From NCBI GenBank assembly GCA_034231615.1, contig CM067309.1, positions 41,846,181-41,910,180 on the forward strand: a stretch of DNA of 64,000 nt. The letters run 5' to 3'. The position numbers were made by a program, and so were the translations under genes. How positions within the stretch are numbered: the first letter of the stretch is position 1; each line of letters starts with the position of its first letter. The notes under the pieces are model-generated. The model ran no database searches, was not told where the DNA came from, and saw only the letters and a program-made list of their open reading frames with translations. Positions 11,151 to 22,810 of this stretch are shown piece by piece. The stretch comes from Meghimatium bilineatum (taxonomy: Eukaryota > Mollusca > Gastropoda > Stylommatophora > Philomycidae).

Positions 11151-12650
11151 TTTTGGTCAATATTTACTCCAGAAAACAATTCAAATTTAACTTTTATTTA
11201 TCCATCTAGAAAACTTGTAAATGCACATTTTTATCTCCATAATTTTATCCGTCAATGGACTCTAACCTGCGCTCTCCAGATGGAGAAATACTTCGGACAG
11301 TCTTTCTGGATTCTTAAAATAAATGTAGGATATTCTTCAATCGTATATTTTGTACTCTAGTTTCCACATATTTTCCCCTTTCTTCTTTTCTGATGGTGTA
11401 TCCAGTCAAAAGCATGTATGAATTATCAAAATAAATTATTAATTAACTTATAATCCCGTTCATCTAAAAAAGCCCCCACTTTATTAACGGATTTCTAATT
11501 GCGCTTTTAGTTCGACATACTATAGTAGAATCACTAGTTCTTTGCATTCAATAGTCATACATATTAGTTCAAATCTCCTAGAGTCTGACCTTTATCTGCT
11601 CTGTTTAAAAATTCTTGCCCAAAGTTTTGAATGATAACAAAATGTGTATTTGTTTGGTAGCGACTGAGAAAGTATTACAACGCTGTATCTTCAGCTGACT
11701 CGACTATGTTGAGCAATTATAGTTGCGCATTGAGTAGACAAACAAATCACATGATTTTAAAATTACTTTTACTACATTTAATCACATTATTATCGCAATC
11801 CGTAAACTATCTGGCAATCACAACTCTGCTCAAACACTCACGTAAATAGTGTATCCATTTTTACTGTCACTAGTTAAAATATTAAACCATACACGGTTAA
11901 TACAAATAATAATATTAACGTTAACATTATCCATCTTCGAATGAAATATTTCCTTCACATTTGTCCAATGTTAACATTGTACCACATATATCCTTCTCTT
12001 GAACGACAAGCAACAAGCTGCTGTATCCGTTAAAATCTTCAATCAAAGATTAGAATCATTTATGAAATGAAACAAAACAAATCAGCAATTATTATAAACA
12101 TCAATTGTTTCTAATGAAGGCTAATGGAAAATAATACTTTAGTTATTGCTTCACAAGGTGGAATGTTTTCCTGTTGCAATCCAACATATCCCAGAGGTAT
12201 AGTGGCAAGTGCTGATCAATCAAACACCGGAAAGAAAAAGGTTCAAATATATCTGTCTGTCGATTTTCTAGTAGTTTCAGCAACACGCTAGTTTTGAATT
12301 TATGAATTGAGTCATTATTATGACACGTCGCACGTGCTACCATGTAAGTGATCATACATTTGCGTTTTGAAAAGGTAACATGTAATACAAATGTCCTAAG
12401 AGGTAACTTGAATGCATGTATGTTAAGTCCGAAAAATAAGGTGACACTTCTGAAAGGTTACACACTGCTGTAGGTGACTAAGGACACCGGTTTGATTGTC
12501 CTCCTGGACTGTAGAATCTCACAGGTTATGTACATGAGAGGTTATATCTTGATCTGCGATTAGAGACAAAAAATTAGTGAAGGAAAACAAGTTAGGTTAG
12601 ATTATGTATACTGATTCTTCTCTTCGCACACCGGACATACCCATATGTGC
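11151..12650. other. 5' flank of the LIM gene and unique AT-rich DNA
   Basis: On the minus strand this is the expected 5' UTR and promoter region of the LIM gene. I see no convincing TATA box or initiator. No repeats or other exons were recognised. Confidence 0.5.
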
Positions 12651-12654
12651 TTAG

Positions 12655-12740
12655 ATAACGGCTTTTCTAAACTCTCAGGGTATAACGGCTTTTCTAAACT
12701 CTCAGGGTATAACGGCTTTTCTAAACTCTCAGGGTATAAC
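12655..12740. repeat. 27-bp triplicate
   Basis: Three copies of a 27-bp unit containing cttttctaaactctcagggt. Confidence 0.92.
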
Positions 12741-12857
12741 GGCTGATGGTTTCGGTTTTATGTTGGTTTACTGCTGTTTTGGCAATCTTTGTTAGGTGGT
12801 CTATAATAGCACATCCCACATCTTTGTTAGGTGGCACAACTGCGGATACTATAAATA

Positions 12858-13108
12858 CCAAAACTACAGCACTGCTAATACTACAACACTGCTAATACTA
12901 CAACACTGCTAATACTACAACACTGCTAATACTACAACACTGCTAATACTACAACACTGCTAATACTACAACACTGCTAATACTACAACACTGCTAATAC
13001 TACAATACTGCTAATACTACAACACTGCTAATACTACAACACTGCTAATACTACAACACTGCTAATACTACAACACTGCTAATACTACAACACTGCTAAT
13101 ACTACTCC
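12858..13108. repeat. 17-bp minisatellite
   Basis: About 15 copies of actacaacactgctaat, grading directly into the ACT trinucleotide array. Confidence 0.96.
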
Positions 13109-13685
13109 TGCTATTACAATTACTGCAACTACAACTGCTACTACTACAAATTCTGCTATGCTACTGCTACTACTATTACTACTACTACTACTACTACTAC
13201 TATTGCTACTTCTACTATTACTACTACTTCTACTACTACTACTATTACTACTTCTACTACTACTACTACTACTATTACTACCACTACTACTACCACTACT
13301 GCTTATAGTACTACTACTACTATTACTACTTCTACTACTACTACTATTACTACTTCTACTACTACTACTACTACTACTACTATTACTACCACTACTACTA
13401 CCACTACTGCTTATAGTACTACTACTACTATTACTACTTCTACTACTACTACTATTACTACTTCTACTACTACTACTACTACTATTACTACCACTACTAC
13501 TACCACTACTGCTTATAGTGCTACTACTACTATTACTACTACTACTGCTACTACTACTATTATTACTACTACTGCTACTACTATTACTACTACTACTGCT
13601 ACTACTACTATTACTACTACTACTGCTACTACTACTATTACTACTACTACTGCTACTACTACTATTATTACTACAACTACCCGTC
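13109..13685. repeat. ACT trinucleotide array with ~105-bp higher-order unit
   Basis: (ACT)n interrupted by ATT, TCT, GCT and CCA variants. The marker gcttatagt recurs at 13301, 13409 and 13511 (108 and 102 bp apart), showing amplification of blocks of the trinucleotide repeat. Poly-Ser, poly-Leu and Val-rich open frames over it are artefacts. Confidence 0.95.
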
Positions 13686-15149
13686 CTACACCACCAACAT
13701 GTGTAGAAAGAACAGCCACACATCAAATCGATTGCCGCATACATCATGTCAAACCAAGACGTACATCTATTGTCTTCTTTTCTTGCTAATCACAAGGCCT
13801 TCGTGACTCCAATAACCTCACATCTGCCTATAACTCGAATCCTCAATGTGTATCTGCCCGCACCATATGGGAACTCTCTCAACGACCCTTCGATCCAAGG
13901 ACGCAGTGGACAAACACACTGATAAATAGATAATCCGTAACACATTTCGTGAATCGTAATTTTCGTACAAATCTAACCAATCTAATATCGATCAGGAAAT
14001 ATTTTTCTTTTATTTAAGCTTTCCTAGAAAACATTGCGTCAAATTGAATAATTGCTCTATATTGCATAGCGTGCCATCTGTGTCCTGGCATACGGCGGGT
14101 TTTACTTGCACAGACCACAAGTAGGTGGTACGTCTAAACAGGTGTAACAATGTATCGATCTGACATAATTAACACGGAGACTTTTCAGACAATATTCTGA
14201 TGTGTGAATCATGTTTCATCTCAAGACTGTGATGTTGGTGCAAATAACGGAAGAGCACTTGTCGAAAAACATAACAGATAAAGGAGGATAAATCGGCATG
14301 AAACTGGAACTGTCAGCAGCTGAACTCTGGTGATTTATTGAGACGAGGACCGGAGCAAGGTGTGCGTTGATATAACCTGCAGTAATAACTCATAACATAG
14401 ATGCAACATATAGTGCCGTAGGAGTTTTACGTGCGGATACCTCACAATACTACATATGTGTATTAGGAACTGAATGTGTTCTTGTACTCGCTAACGTCCT
14501 AGCGCAGCACGTAAAATGTTTTACATTTCCGTCTGGCATCAAAGGTTTTCAAAGGTATATATGATTTACATTCTTGTTCACACATGTTCACATATCCATC
14601 TCATGAGAGCATCATATCAAATGCCGAGAAAGTCACTTACTGGGTAGGTAAGTTTGCAGGTTCAAACAATACTCTTCAATAACCTTCAAAGAAACTGACT
14701 TGTGCACAAGCCGTGACGGTCTGAAATTAAACATGCGACTCGTATACACAAAAGAAATGGCTCATTAACTAAACCAAGGATATCTGTCATTTGCAGCTGA
14801 GCACAGTCAGTGACCCTGGTCTTATTTACACAAAGCGGCAGCGCATGGTAAACAGCAATACGGGTTGTCTATAAACTACACAAGGCTTTTCCGCCAATAT
14901 GTAACACGTCCGCCCTCCCAATCAAGACAATGTCCCTTAATTTATATATCTCTCAAGTACTGCAGGATTGACCGAAGCTCTTGGTAACCATACATCTTGA
15001 CCGTTCATCCTGGTACAGTGAGGTCAGAACGAGTATTAGTAGTCATGTACAGGGTAGTTGTGAACCCGTAGTCGTAACCTTTGATAACAATTACCATGTT
15101 GTTCCGACAGGCCGACGTTGTGCTTGAACTGGCTACGGGCACGGCGTGG
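13686..15149. other. Unique DNA
   Basis: No repeat family or exon was recognised with confidence. Near 14997-15045 (+) a short frame reads DRSSWYSEVRTS, resembling the DRTAWRYSIRTG segment that precedes the C-terminal finger in the LINE at 6943-8464. It may be a decayed piece of that family. Confidence 0.4.
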
Positions 15150-15312
15150 GTGGGCGGAACAACAAAGAAACCTGTCGCAAGGGCCAGAATTGTGCCCTGA
15201 TGTCGACGTCTGTTTAGGTGGCATTGGACTCGAGACGCCATCGAGTCGAATGGCTGCTGGAACAGAAGGCGGAGCATCTATGGGAATGCCCCACGTGCTG
15301 TGAGACCAGTTT
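15150..15312 (+). pseudogene. LINE C-terminal (RNase H-type) fragment
   Basis: One forward frame reads ETCRKGQNCALMSTSV, an in-frame stop, then VEWLLEQKAEHLWECPTC and a stop at about 15312. The spacing from the GQN/GHN site to the EQxAEHLxxCP site matches the C-terminal tail of RNase H-bearing LINEs, of which 43757-44074 is a cleaner relative (GHNRLSSHM ... QSAKHILQEC). The copy is very short and decayed. The open minus-strand frames here are probably its shadows. Confidence 0.5.
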
Positions 15313-15349
15313 CTAATCAAGAATCAAGAAGTGTAGAATATTACAGGCG

Positions 15350-15565
15350 ATTATAACAAAGAGACAAAAACAACAGCAGAGACCAGACCAGTTTCCAATA
15401 AGTCAAGATCAACTGTATTCCTGCTCAAACTGTAACAGAGCCCAGGTATTTTAGAGCCCGGGTCGGACTCATCAGCCATCTGAGGGCTCACACACAATCT
15501 TGACCTTTCTTAATGTCACGCTTATCGTCACTTGCAGAGGAGGAAGAACATCATCATCAAATGTC
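15350..15565 (+). pseudogene. C2H2-finger C-terminus and tail of a LINE
   Basis: The frame reads TKRQKQQQRPDQFPISQDQ, then YSCSNCNRAQ; after a one-base shift comes FRARVGLISHLRAHTQS and a stop at 15501. Together this is the same C-terminal C-x2-C...H finger as in the LINE ending at 8464. After the stop, tatcgtcacttgcagaggag and a short CATCAT tail match the 3' UTR of that element. Confidence 0.75.
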
Positions 15566-15607
15566 TGCAACCCCGATTTTTTCCGTAATTACGTATTTAT
15601 ATATACA

Positions 15608-15720
15608 TGTGTGTGTGTGTACGTGTGTGTGTGTGTGCGTGAGTGCGTGTGTGTGTATGTGTGCGTGCGTGCGTACGTGTGTGCGTGCGTGCGTACGTGT
15701 GTGTGTGGGTGCGTGGGGGT
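15608..15720. repeat. TG / GTGCGT microsatellite
   Basis: (TG)n with CG interruptions, giving VCVCVR-type artefact frames. Confidence 0.95.
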
Positions 15721-16368
15721 CTGAAATTTACCGAAGTTATAGAGTACATTTATCAAGTATGTTGCAAAATAACTATGAGAGTCTTAACACACACAAACCA
15801 GTTTTATTATAGAAAAATAATGTAACGAATGGGATGTTTGGTACGTTGTGTCCCAAATGTATTTTCCAATTCGCTATTTCTCTATTTAATTAAGTAAACA
15901 TCTAAACAATAAGTTCCACGTGGAATCAATTCTCCGGGCAAAGAATGAAACATCCCCGACATTTAAGAGAGGTTATTAAGTGCGAGTCAGAAGAGCGGTT
16001 ATTGAGGTCACAAGTAAACTACAATAGTACTGACACAAGACGGTTTATACTTGATGAACGAACATGGAACAAAGACATTGTTCTATAAAACATCTGCCGC
16101 GGATACATAGAGAATAGTTGTAATCTTCAAAATAACAAAGGGAAAAAAAAGAGAAAAAGCCGACACAACTGTGCCATTTGAAATCAATAAGTGATATCGA
16201 AACGAACTCGAGAGTCCTATTGAACAGGTCTGTGTTCGAATCAGATTAGTTATACATTAAAAAAAAAATGATGTATGATTTTATCCAATCTCATCGATAA
16301 ACGTTCGTGTGTTGGGGGCGGAGAGGGTAGTTGAGTTTTAACACATCCCCTTACCCAACAGACATATA
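15721..16368. other. Unique spacer
   Basis: No gene was seen. A B-box-like gtgttcgaatc occurs near 16234 without a convincing tRNA-like context. Confidence 0.4.
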
Positions 16369-16678
16369 GGGTTGTCCGTGAATTACGTAAACAATATTTG
16401 TTCAATATTGCCACCCCCCCCCCAATCAACAGATGTCAAGAATTTAGGAATTACCCCCCTCCACGTTCGTAAGGTACGATAAAGCTACTTTATATATTTC
16501 CCGTTTTATAGAAAATTGTTTGAAATTCACACACGCTAAATGGTGTATACGAAAACTGTATTTTTGACGTCAACTTTTGATAAAAGTAAAAAATTCAAGT
16601 CCTCTCACTTGTCAAAAACTGTCATATATTTTCAGATGCTTTACCCCTCTAATTGCTGACGTAAATAATGGACATCCC
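16369..16678 (+). mobile_element. MITE, complete copy (family M)
   Basis: About 310 bp with imperfect terminal inverted repeats: gggttgtccgtgaattacgt at the left, and the complement of gggatgtccattatttacgt at the right. There is no coding capacity. A C-run lies at about 16417 inside it. Internal blocks (tttgacgtcaactttt, cttgtcaaaaactgtc) recur in related copies at about 33130-33645 and, inverted, at 46950-47240. The transposase family is not determined. Confidence 0.75.
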
Positions 16679-16683
16679 GTTAG

Positions 16684-16985
16684 TTAGATATAACATAATA
16701 CTTAGATATAACATAAACCATAGCTAGATATAACATAATACTTAGATATAACATAACACTTACATATACCATAACACTTAGATATAACATAAACCATAGC
16801 TAGATATAACATATAACATAACCCATAGCTAGATATAACATATAACATAGCTAGATATAACATATAACATAACCATAGCGAGATATAACATAACCCATAG
16901 CTAGATATAACCCATAGCTAGATATAACATAACCCATAGCTAGATATAACATAACCCATAGCTAGATATAACATAACACTATATA
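16684..16985. repeat. ~22-bp minisatellite
   Basis: About 14 imperfect copies of tagctagatataacataacc(ca), with shortened and TATAAC-duplicated variants. Confidence 0.93.
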
Positions 16986-17134
16986 TCGTCACGCAGCTAT
17001 TAATAAAGATAGCTACAGACGCACTATTTCTTTTTTTCCGTATCACTTTTACAATAAAAGTGGGAGCTTAGACGACACGGAAACTTACTTGATAAACTAT
17101 ACTTGGTTCATTTACAACAAACATCCCTTTCAAG

Positions 17135-17764
17135 TTGATATCTGTGGCCCTATTTCCGTGCTTTTTTTCCAGGATACAGTGCACACACTCGAAACTACAA
17201 GAAATAATTATATACACAGATGGCTTCGTTAACAGAAACACAAATAAAAGCGGTTGGGGTTTTCCTGCCTACAGAAACAGCGTGAAGTTGGTTGAGAAAT
17301 CTTCAGTATATTCTACTGTCACATCGAGCATGAGGATGGAGATAGAGGGGGTTATAGCAGCTCTTAATTGGTTGATAACTGATACATCAACACACGCGGT
17401 AATACTCACAGACTCTCAAAGCATGCTGCGCAAGATAGAAAAGTTCATGCTAAGAAAATAATGGTGGGACTTATTGAACAACTTAGTTGTCCAGAGTATT
17501 ACATGGATATACTGCCCTGGTCATGCTGGGCTCAGAGGAAACGAGAGAGCTGGCGTATTGGCAGGAAATGCATCGATAGACGGCACATTATGAGCAGACT
17601 TAATGAAGGCAGTAATAAATTCATTTCAAGATGCAGATGATGTCAATGAGGCTGAGAACGTACACATACAGAGAATGTTAGAAATGGGAGTATCTAGAGG
17701 TGAGGGGAGGAAAAGTAAATATTTTGGAAAGTCCCGAAGATCAGCTGTGGCAGAAAAAGTTTGA
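17135..17764 (+). pseudogene. RNase H domain of a non-LTR retroelement, two nonsense codons
   Basis: A single forward frame of 210 codons encodes an RNase H fold interrupted only by TAA (17459) and TGA (17591). Visible signatures are the IIIYTDG strand with the first catalytic Asp, RMEIEGVIAALNWL with the Glu, VILTDSQSMLRKI with the second Asp, and WIYCPGHAGLRGNERA with the His. The last acidic ligand, normally the residue after NERA, is Gly here (NERAGVLAG), so the active site is broken. It continues to YFGKSRRSAVAEK. Homologous fragments are at 31091-31591 and 52109-52551. No reverse transcriptase is attached. There are no frameshifts, so it looks younger than its relatives. Confidence 0.85.
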
Positions 17765-17794
17765 GAGCGTCTGAAAAACATAAATTAGCAGAAT

Positions 17795-18412
17795 CTAATT
17801 CAGGTAGAGATAGTTCGACAGTCTAATTCAGGTACAAATAGTTGGACAGTCTAATTCAGGTACAGATAGTTCGACAGTCTAATTTAGGTACAGATAGTTG
17901 GACAATCGGATTCAGGTACAGATAGTTCGATAGTCGGATTCAGGTACATATAGTTCGACATTCTAATTCAGGTACAGATAGTTGGACAATCGGATTCAGG
18001 TACAGATAGTTCGACAATCGGATTCAGGTACAGATAGTTCGACAGTCGGATTCAGGTACAGATAGTTCGACAGTCTAATTCAGGTACAGATAGCTGGGCA
18101 ATCGGATTTAGGTACAGATAGTTCGACAGTCGGATTCAGGTACAGATAGTTCGATAGTCTAATTCAGGTACAGAGAGTTCGACAGTCTAATTCAGGTACA
18201 GAGAGTTCGACAGTCTAATTCAGGTACAGATAGTTCGATAGTCTAATTCAGGTACAGATAGTTCGATAGTCTAATTCAGGTACAGAGAGTTCGACAGTCT
18301 AATTCAGGTACAGATAGTTGGACAATCGGATTCTGGTACAGATAGTTCGACAGTCGGATTCAGCTACAGATAGTTCGACAGTAGAATTCAGGTACAGATA
18401 GTTGGACAGTCA
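17795..18412. repeat. 28-bp minisatellite
   Basis: About 22 copies of a unit containing ggtacagatagttcgacagt, with two main variants (gtctaattca and atcggattca) intermixed. It begins about 30 bp after the RNase H pseudogene. Confidence 0.96.
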
Positions 18413-18539
18413 GTTATTTAAGAAAGTAATATAAATCTGAGTTAAATAATTCTCAGACAATCACTGCTGCGATAAATGCTGGGATTAAGACATAGTTATA
18501 ATAGACATGTTTCATCGTGAATAGAATGTACTGCAGACG

Positions 18540-18700
18540 CAACGCCATCATCGTCATCATCATGACACCATCATTACATCATCACTGCGTCATCATGACA
18601 CCATCATTACATCATCACATCATATTCACTACATTGTCATATCACCACTATCATCATCATCATATCATCATCGTATCATCATCACGAGCATCATTCAAGT
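18540..18700. repeat. CAT-rich low-complexity DNA
   Basis: CATCAT/CATCAC clusters with a ~35-bp duplication (gacaccatcattacatcatc) at 18563-18622. Confidence 0.85.
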
Positions 18701-18769
18701 CGTTACTTTATATATGGCGTGTAGTGTTCAACTCAACCCTCCTTTTCCTCCCTAGGAAAATAGCACACG

Positions 18770-18965
18770 ACATTTGTACGAGTACATGACATTTATACGA
18801 GGTCATTACATTTGTACGAGGACATGACATTTGTACGAGGACATGACATTTGTACGAGGACATGACATTTGTACGAGACCATGACATTTGTACGAGGACA
18901 TGACATTTGTACGAGGACATGCCATTTTTACGAGGACATGACATTTGTACGAGAACATGACATCT
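18770..18965. repeat. 19-bp minisatellite
   Basis: About ten copies of gaggacatgacatttgtac. Confidence 0.95.
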
Positions 18966-19169
18966 GTATCAGGAACCAAATAAAACTATAAAACTATTAT
19001 AGACCTCCCCCTTCAAACATCCACTGATTAAGTATTGTAATTTAAATTTTGTAGATAAGAACCCCCCCCCCCCACCCTTGCGAAGGGGTATCTGCGATAC
19101 TATTATCATTACGGTCCCGCCATCCTCATCTGCAACAACATAAAATTGTAAGTTTACATACCTCATCAT

Positions 19170-19605
19170 CTGTCCACATACCTTAAATCTACCATCGCGA
19201 CAGCAATGCCACATACCTTAAATCTACCATCGCGACAGCAATGTCACATACCTAATCCTGTGTCCACATAGCATCAATCTACCATCGCGACAGCAAGGCC
19301 ACATACCTAATCCTGTGTCCACATACCATAAATCTACCATCGCGACAGCAAGGCCACATACCTAATCCTGTGTCCACATAGCATCAATCTACCATCGCGA
19401 CAGCAAGGCCACATACCTAATCCTGTGTCCACATACCATAAATCTACCATCGCGACAGCAATGCCACATACCTAATCCTGTGTCCACATAGCATCAATCT
19501 ACCATCGCGACAGCAAGGCCACATACCTAATCCTGTGTCCACATACCATAAATCTACCATCGCGACAGCAATGCCACATACCTAAAATCTACCATCGCGA
19601 CAGCA
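19170..19605. repeat. 55-bp minisatellite with 110-bp dimers
   Basis: Units contain accatcgcgacagcaaggcc. Two 55-bp variants alternate strictly, one ending catagcatcaatct and the other cataccataaatct, so the true repeat is a 110-bp dimer. Shortened 35-bp units cap both ends. Confidence 0.95.
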
Positions 19606-20599
19606 GTATTTTGTAAAAGAATATTAATATAAAGTACATCTAGAGTAATGTATTTCTACACCAAACAAACAAACAAAAAACAAACAAAAAACAAGATGCG
19701 GAGAAATCAGAACCACACAGAAATATCAGGAAATAATTTACCTTAGACACCTAGAAACCTACCATTGCCCACACACAAAATCCGTCGTGAATACGTGTAC
19801 ATACATTATTCAGATTTCCATTGTTGAAATCCTACTGCTACAATAAGAATTATGTATAAAAAATCCACACCATCGTCACTGTATGAACAAAACAGAAGCA
19901 CAACCATAAACGTACAACCATGATATAACAACTACACCTGTGAATCACGAATGTCACCATCGGCTCGTCACGTGTGACGAGGCAGTCAACTAAGACAGAC
20001 CAGCGATGACTCACAACTCTTGCGCAGACAGCGATGCCAGACATAACTCCGAACGCGCACAGTAGAGAACCTGTGAGCTCGTATCGAGTTTCAGAACCCA
20101 GGAATCAATGAATCCCTCCTACCGCCCTTCATCTGCAAACATCATCATTATGCACCCGGACGCAGCCGCAACAGTTGTATTTAAGTATGGTAATGTTGAA
20201 GCCAGTGTCAATATTTTGACTTAGAATGAGCGGAGTCCGACTGAATTGTCTGTGCCTAACTGTAGGGGTCGTTAATGTGATAGCGTCCTTAACAACACAG
20301 ATTACCCAGATGTTGACAAGTCTCTCTTGTATTTTTATTTGAACAAGAACGGGCACTCTGTTATAATATGAATAATTCCGGTCTGAATGACCAATATGGG
20401 GACGGTACTTACAAACACGACATGCCATTTTAGCAGAAGTTGTGCATTATTTATGTGGGAAGCATACTTCTTGGTGAATATACGCCTTTCAACAAATCAC
20501 AAGGTATAACTCCAACTGACGTCATTCAACAAATCATAAGGTATAACTCCAACTTGAGTTATACATAACAACATCGTTTATTAAACTGATCAGCAGATC
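19606..20599. other. Unique DNA with a small duplication
   Basis: A 37-bp direct duplication lies at about 20490-20556 (aaggtataactccaact). On the minus strand at 20428, ATGGCATGTCGTGTTT precedes a GTAAGT, which could be a tiny first exon, but nothing else supports it. No gene is called. Confidence 0.4.
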
Positions 20600-21720
20600 C
20601 CTGAAGGTCCTCACTGGGGGTTTGCCATCCCCTATTAGGTGGTTCGTGGTAATCTCAGAAATCCGCGATATCCTCTAAGGGAAACGGCTGGGTAATTTAA
20701 GCTCTTTTTCTATGGCTATTTGGGTGTAGTCATGGTTCACAACCCCCCTCCCATTTAGTTGTTCGACTTACGCCCCTGTACTCTCATCAGTTGGTATGCG
20801 CTGTGACCCATCCATGGCTATAGTCTTTTCTATTGTTCTCCCTTTCGCGGGTGTGTTTTCTTTTCACTTCCGCCTCGGGTACCGTCTATTACTGTGGCAT
20901 GTCTTTATTTTTCTAACCTGTACAAATACGTGCTATCATGACCCTTGATAGAAATCTGGCTTTCACTGTCCATTTTTTACTTTGTTGCCATTATGCGTGT
21001 GCTCATTCATTTGGAAGGAACGTAGACTAGACGCTGCATAAGTTAAGTTATTGCACTATTTTATTCTCATATATCACCATTATCTGCTCATATTCTCTTT
21101 CTGTTGTTCGCTCTTTCTCTTCTGTTCCTGCCGTTTTTGGCATCTTTCTCTCTCCCACCTGATACCTCGTACCATCTCATTTTGCTCTTCCCTTACATCA
21201 TGATTGCTTGTCTGTAACATTCATTCTCTGTTGCCACTTTTGAGGTGAGTATTTTTAATGTAATCATCTCACATTCTTCAATCTACTTTCTCCTCCCTAC
21301 TTACTACTAACTTCTCCCCATACGTTTTTCTCACCTGTCATGCCTCCACATCTTTTCTTCCCTCATTACCTATCTGCTATTGTCCTCCTCATTATAACCC
21401 TTTTTGTCTCCATGTAAGATTTGTTTTATTGTAGTCATTTGTTTGTCCTGATGAAGGCTTTATAGTCGAAACGTCGTCTGTCTCTGTATCTCGTTGTTAA
21501 GTTGTTTTATGTTTTACTTTGGTAACACACCTATCTATTTTTGTATATCTTGACATTTTGCCCAGTGTTACCTCAGCCACCTACTTCCTGTTTAGGGTTG
21601 TTACCCTACACTGGTTGATTTATCCCTGGGTAATTTAATGGGGTCCGTGAGGTCCTCTCAGAGGTTCACATTGTCCTCTCACGGGGGAACACTAGGTTCA
21701 CTCAGGGGGTCCTTACAAGA
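20600..21720 (+). other. Pyrimidine-rich block, possibly a retroelement LTR-like region
   Basis: About 1.1 kb with a marked T/C bias on the plus strand, no open frames and no tandem repeats, unlike its surroundings. It contains the hammerhead-like core at 21448-21475. The edges are poorly defined; short repeated words (gaggtcctctcag, ggtcctcactggggg) occur near both ends. Penelope-like elements carry hammerhead motifs in LTR-like repeats, so this block could be one, but no protein-coding part of such an element was found. Confidence 0.4.
21448..21475 (+). ncRNA. Hammerhead-ribozyme-like core
   Basis: CTGATGA, then a potential short stem II (AGGC ... GTC), then GAAAC and GTC, in the order of the hammerhead catalytic core. 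I could not form a convincing stem I or a stem III long enough for a monomeric ribozyme, so activity is doubtful. Related but degenerate copies are listed elsewhere as family H. Confidence 0.35.
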
Positions 21721-21989
21721 AGACATAATCAAAGATAAATCCTGCCACGGTTATTTATTTTACACAAGATTCAGACAATGAGATAAATGCCAATTACACA
21801 GCGGTACATGGTCGAAATTGTAACGTGCTTGATTAGTACGGGACTTTATAGCAGGACTGGGTTTTGAACGCAAACGGCTAAGATAACCGCCAGATATTCG
21901 AATATCAACGGGTGCTGGATGACAAGACAAACTGCGGACCACGAATCAAGTGAATTTGTGTTATGAAGACATGCTCTCTGAGCGTATTG

Positions 21990-22170
21990 CGTGATACCAC
22001 AGCTACTGATGCGGCATGTGGCCTGGTATCTCTGACTTCAGCACCTGTGTTTGTTTGGACAGGATTGTGGTCCTGCCCGATGTTAGAAATGGCCTACCAA
22101 GCTTAGTTTCCACCCTCTGTGAGCTGGAAGCTGGACTCAGCACCATCACCACTTCAAGGGGTCGACTTAC
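21990..22170 (+). mobile_element. Interspersed repeat F, copy 1
   Basis: Shares ordered blocks with 52950-53130, 57688-57873 and the reverse of 54979-55165: tgataccac/tgg, tatctctgacttcagcac, ttgtggtcctgc, and cttcaaggggtcg. About 180 bp, with no coding capacity and no obvious termini. Confidence 0.65.
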
Positions 22171-22199
22171 TGTCGTCCTCGATCTCTTGCGCCCTCATT

Positions 22200-22470
22200 A
22201 TATCCTGTTGTAGTTCCTCATAATATGTAACAAGTGCAGCAAGACTGTAATCCAACAGGCGAAACATGGAACAAAATATGTAACAAGTGCAGGAAGACTG
22301 TAATCCAACAGGCGAAACATGGAACAAAATATGTAACAAGTGCAGGAAGACTGTAATCCAACAGGCGAAACATGGAACAAAATAATGAAGTTCTGATAAT
22401 CTCTTGTAGGACATATGATAACACATACAAATCAACGTTTCGACCAAAAGTAATAATCAACAGAATAACA
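22200..22470 (-). mobile_element. Repeat family H copy with internal 53-bp triplication
   Basis: On the minus strand it carries ttggtcgaaacgttgatttg, and about 60 bp later the block cgcctgttggattacag found in the same order at 52705-52865 and 54010-54155. The latter block is tandemly triplicated here with a 53-bp period (plus-strand starts near 22215, 22268 and 22321). Confidence 0.65.
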
Positions 22471-22762
22471 TAGCACACGAGAAGTACGAAGTGTCACTGT
22501 CCACTTTCACATAATAATATCTAAATGGGAAAGTCAAGTAGAGTACGCATAATGCAAGAAACTAGAAGGATAGAGATGAAACAAAAAACACCCAAATTTG
22601 TTATTATAATAACATAACTGGGTATCAACAAAATGGAGCAAGCAGAAAAGTGACAGAAAATAACATCAATTATGACGGATGTTAATCACAAAATGGTAGA
22701 GTGTGCCAAATGAGAGCGTATACCGGGTCTCAAGCACATATCAAAACTGCAATGGCTCCCAT

Positions 22763-22810
<48 letters not shown>

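Noticed and set aside
15036-15320. Minus-strand host exon (two overlapping frames of about 90 codons)
   Set aside because: The plus strand of the same DNA matches a LINE C-terminal tail (EQKAEHLWECP), so these frames are probably its antisense.
17795-18412. CRISPR-like array
   Set aside because: Units are contiguous without unique spacers, there are no cas genes, and the DNA is animal.
18517-18789. His-rich frame
   Set aside because: It comes from CATCAT low-complexity DNA.
20129-20428. 99-codon minus-strand frame starting MACRVCKYRP
   Set aside because: A GTAAGT lies 16 bases after the ATG and other splice-like words are scattered through it, but no consistent exon model or domain emerges.
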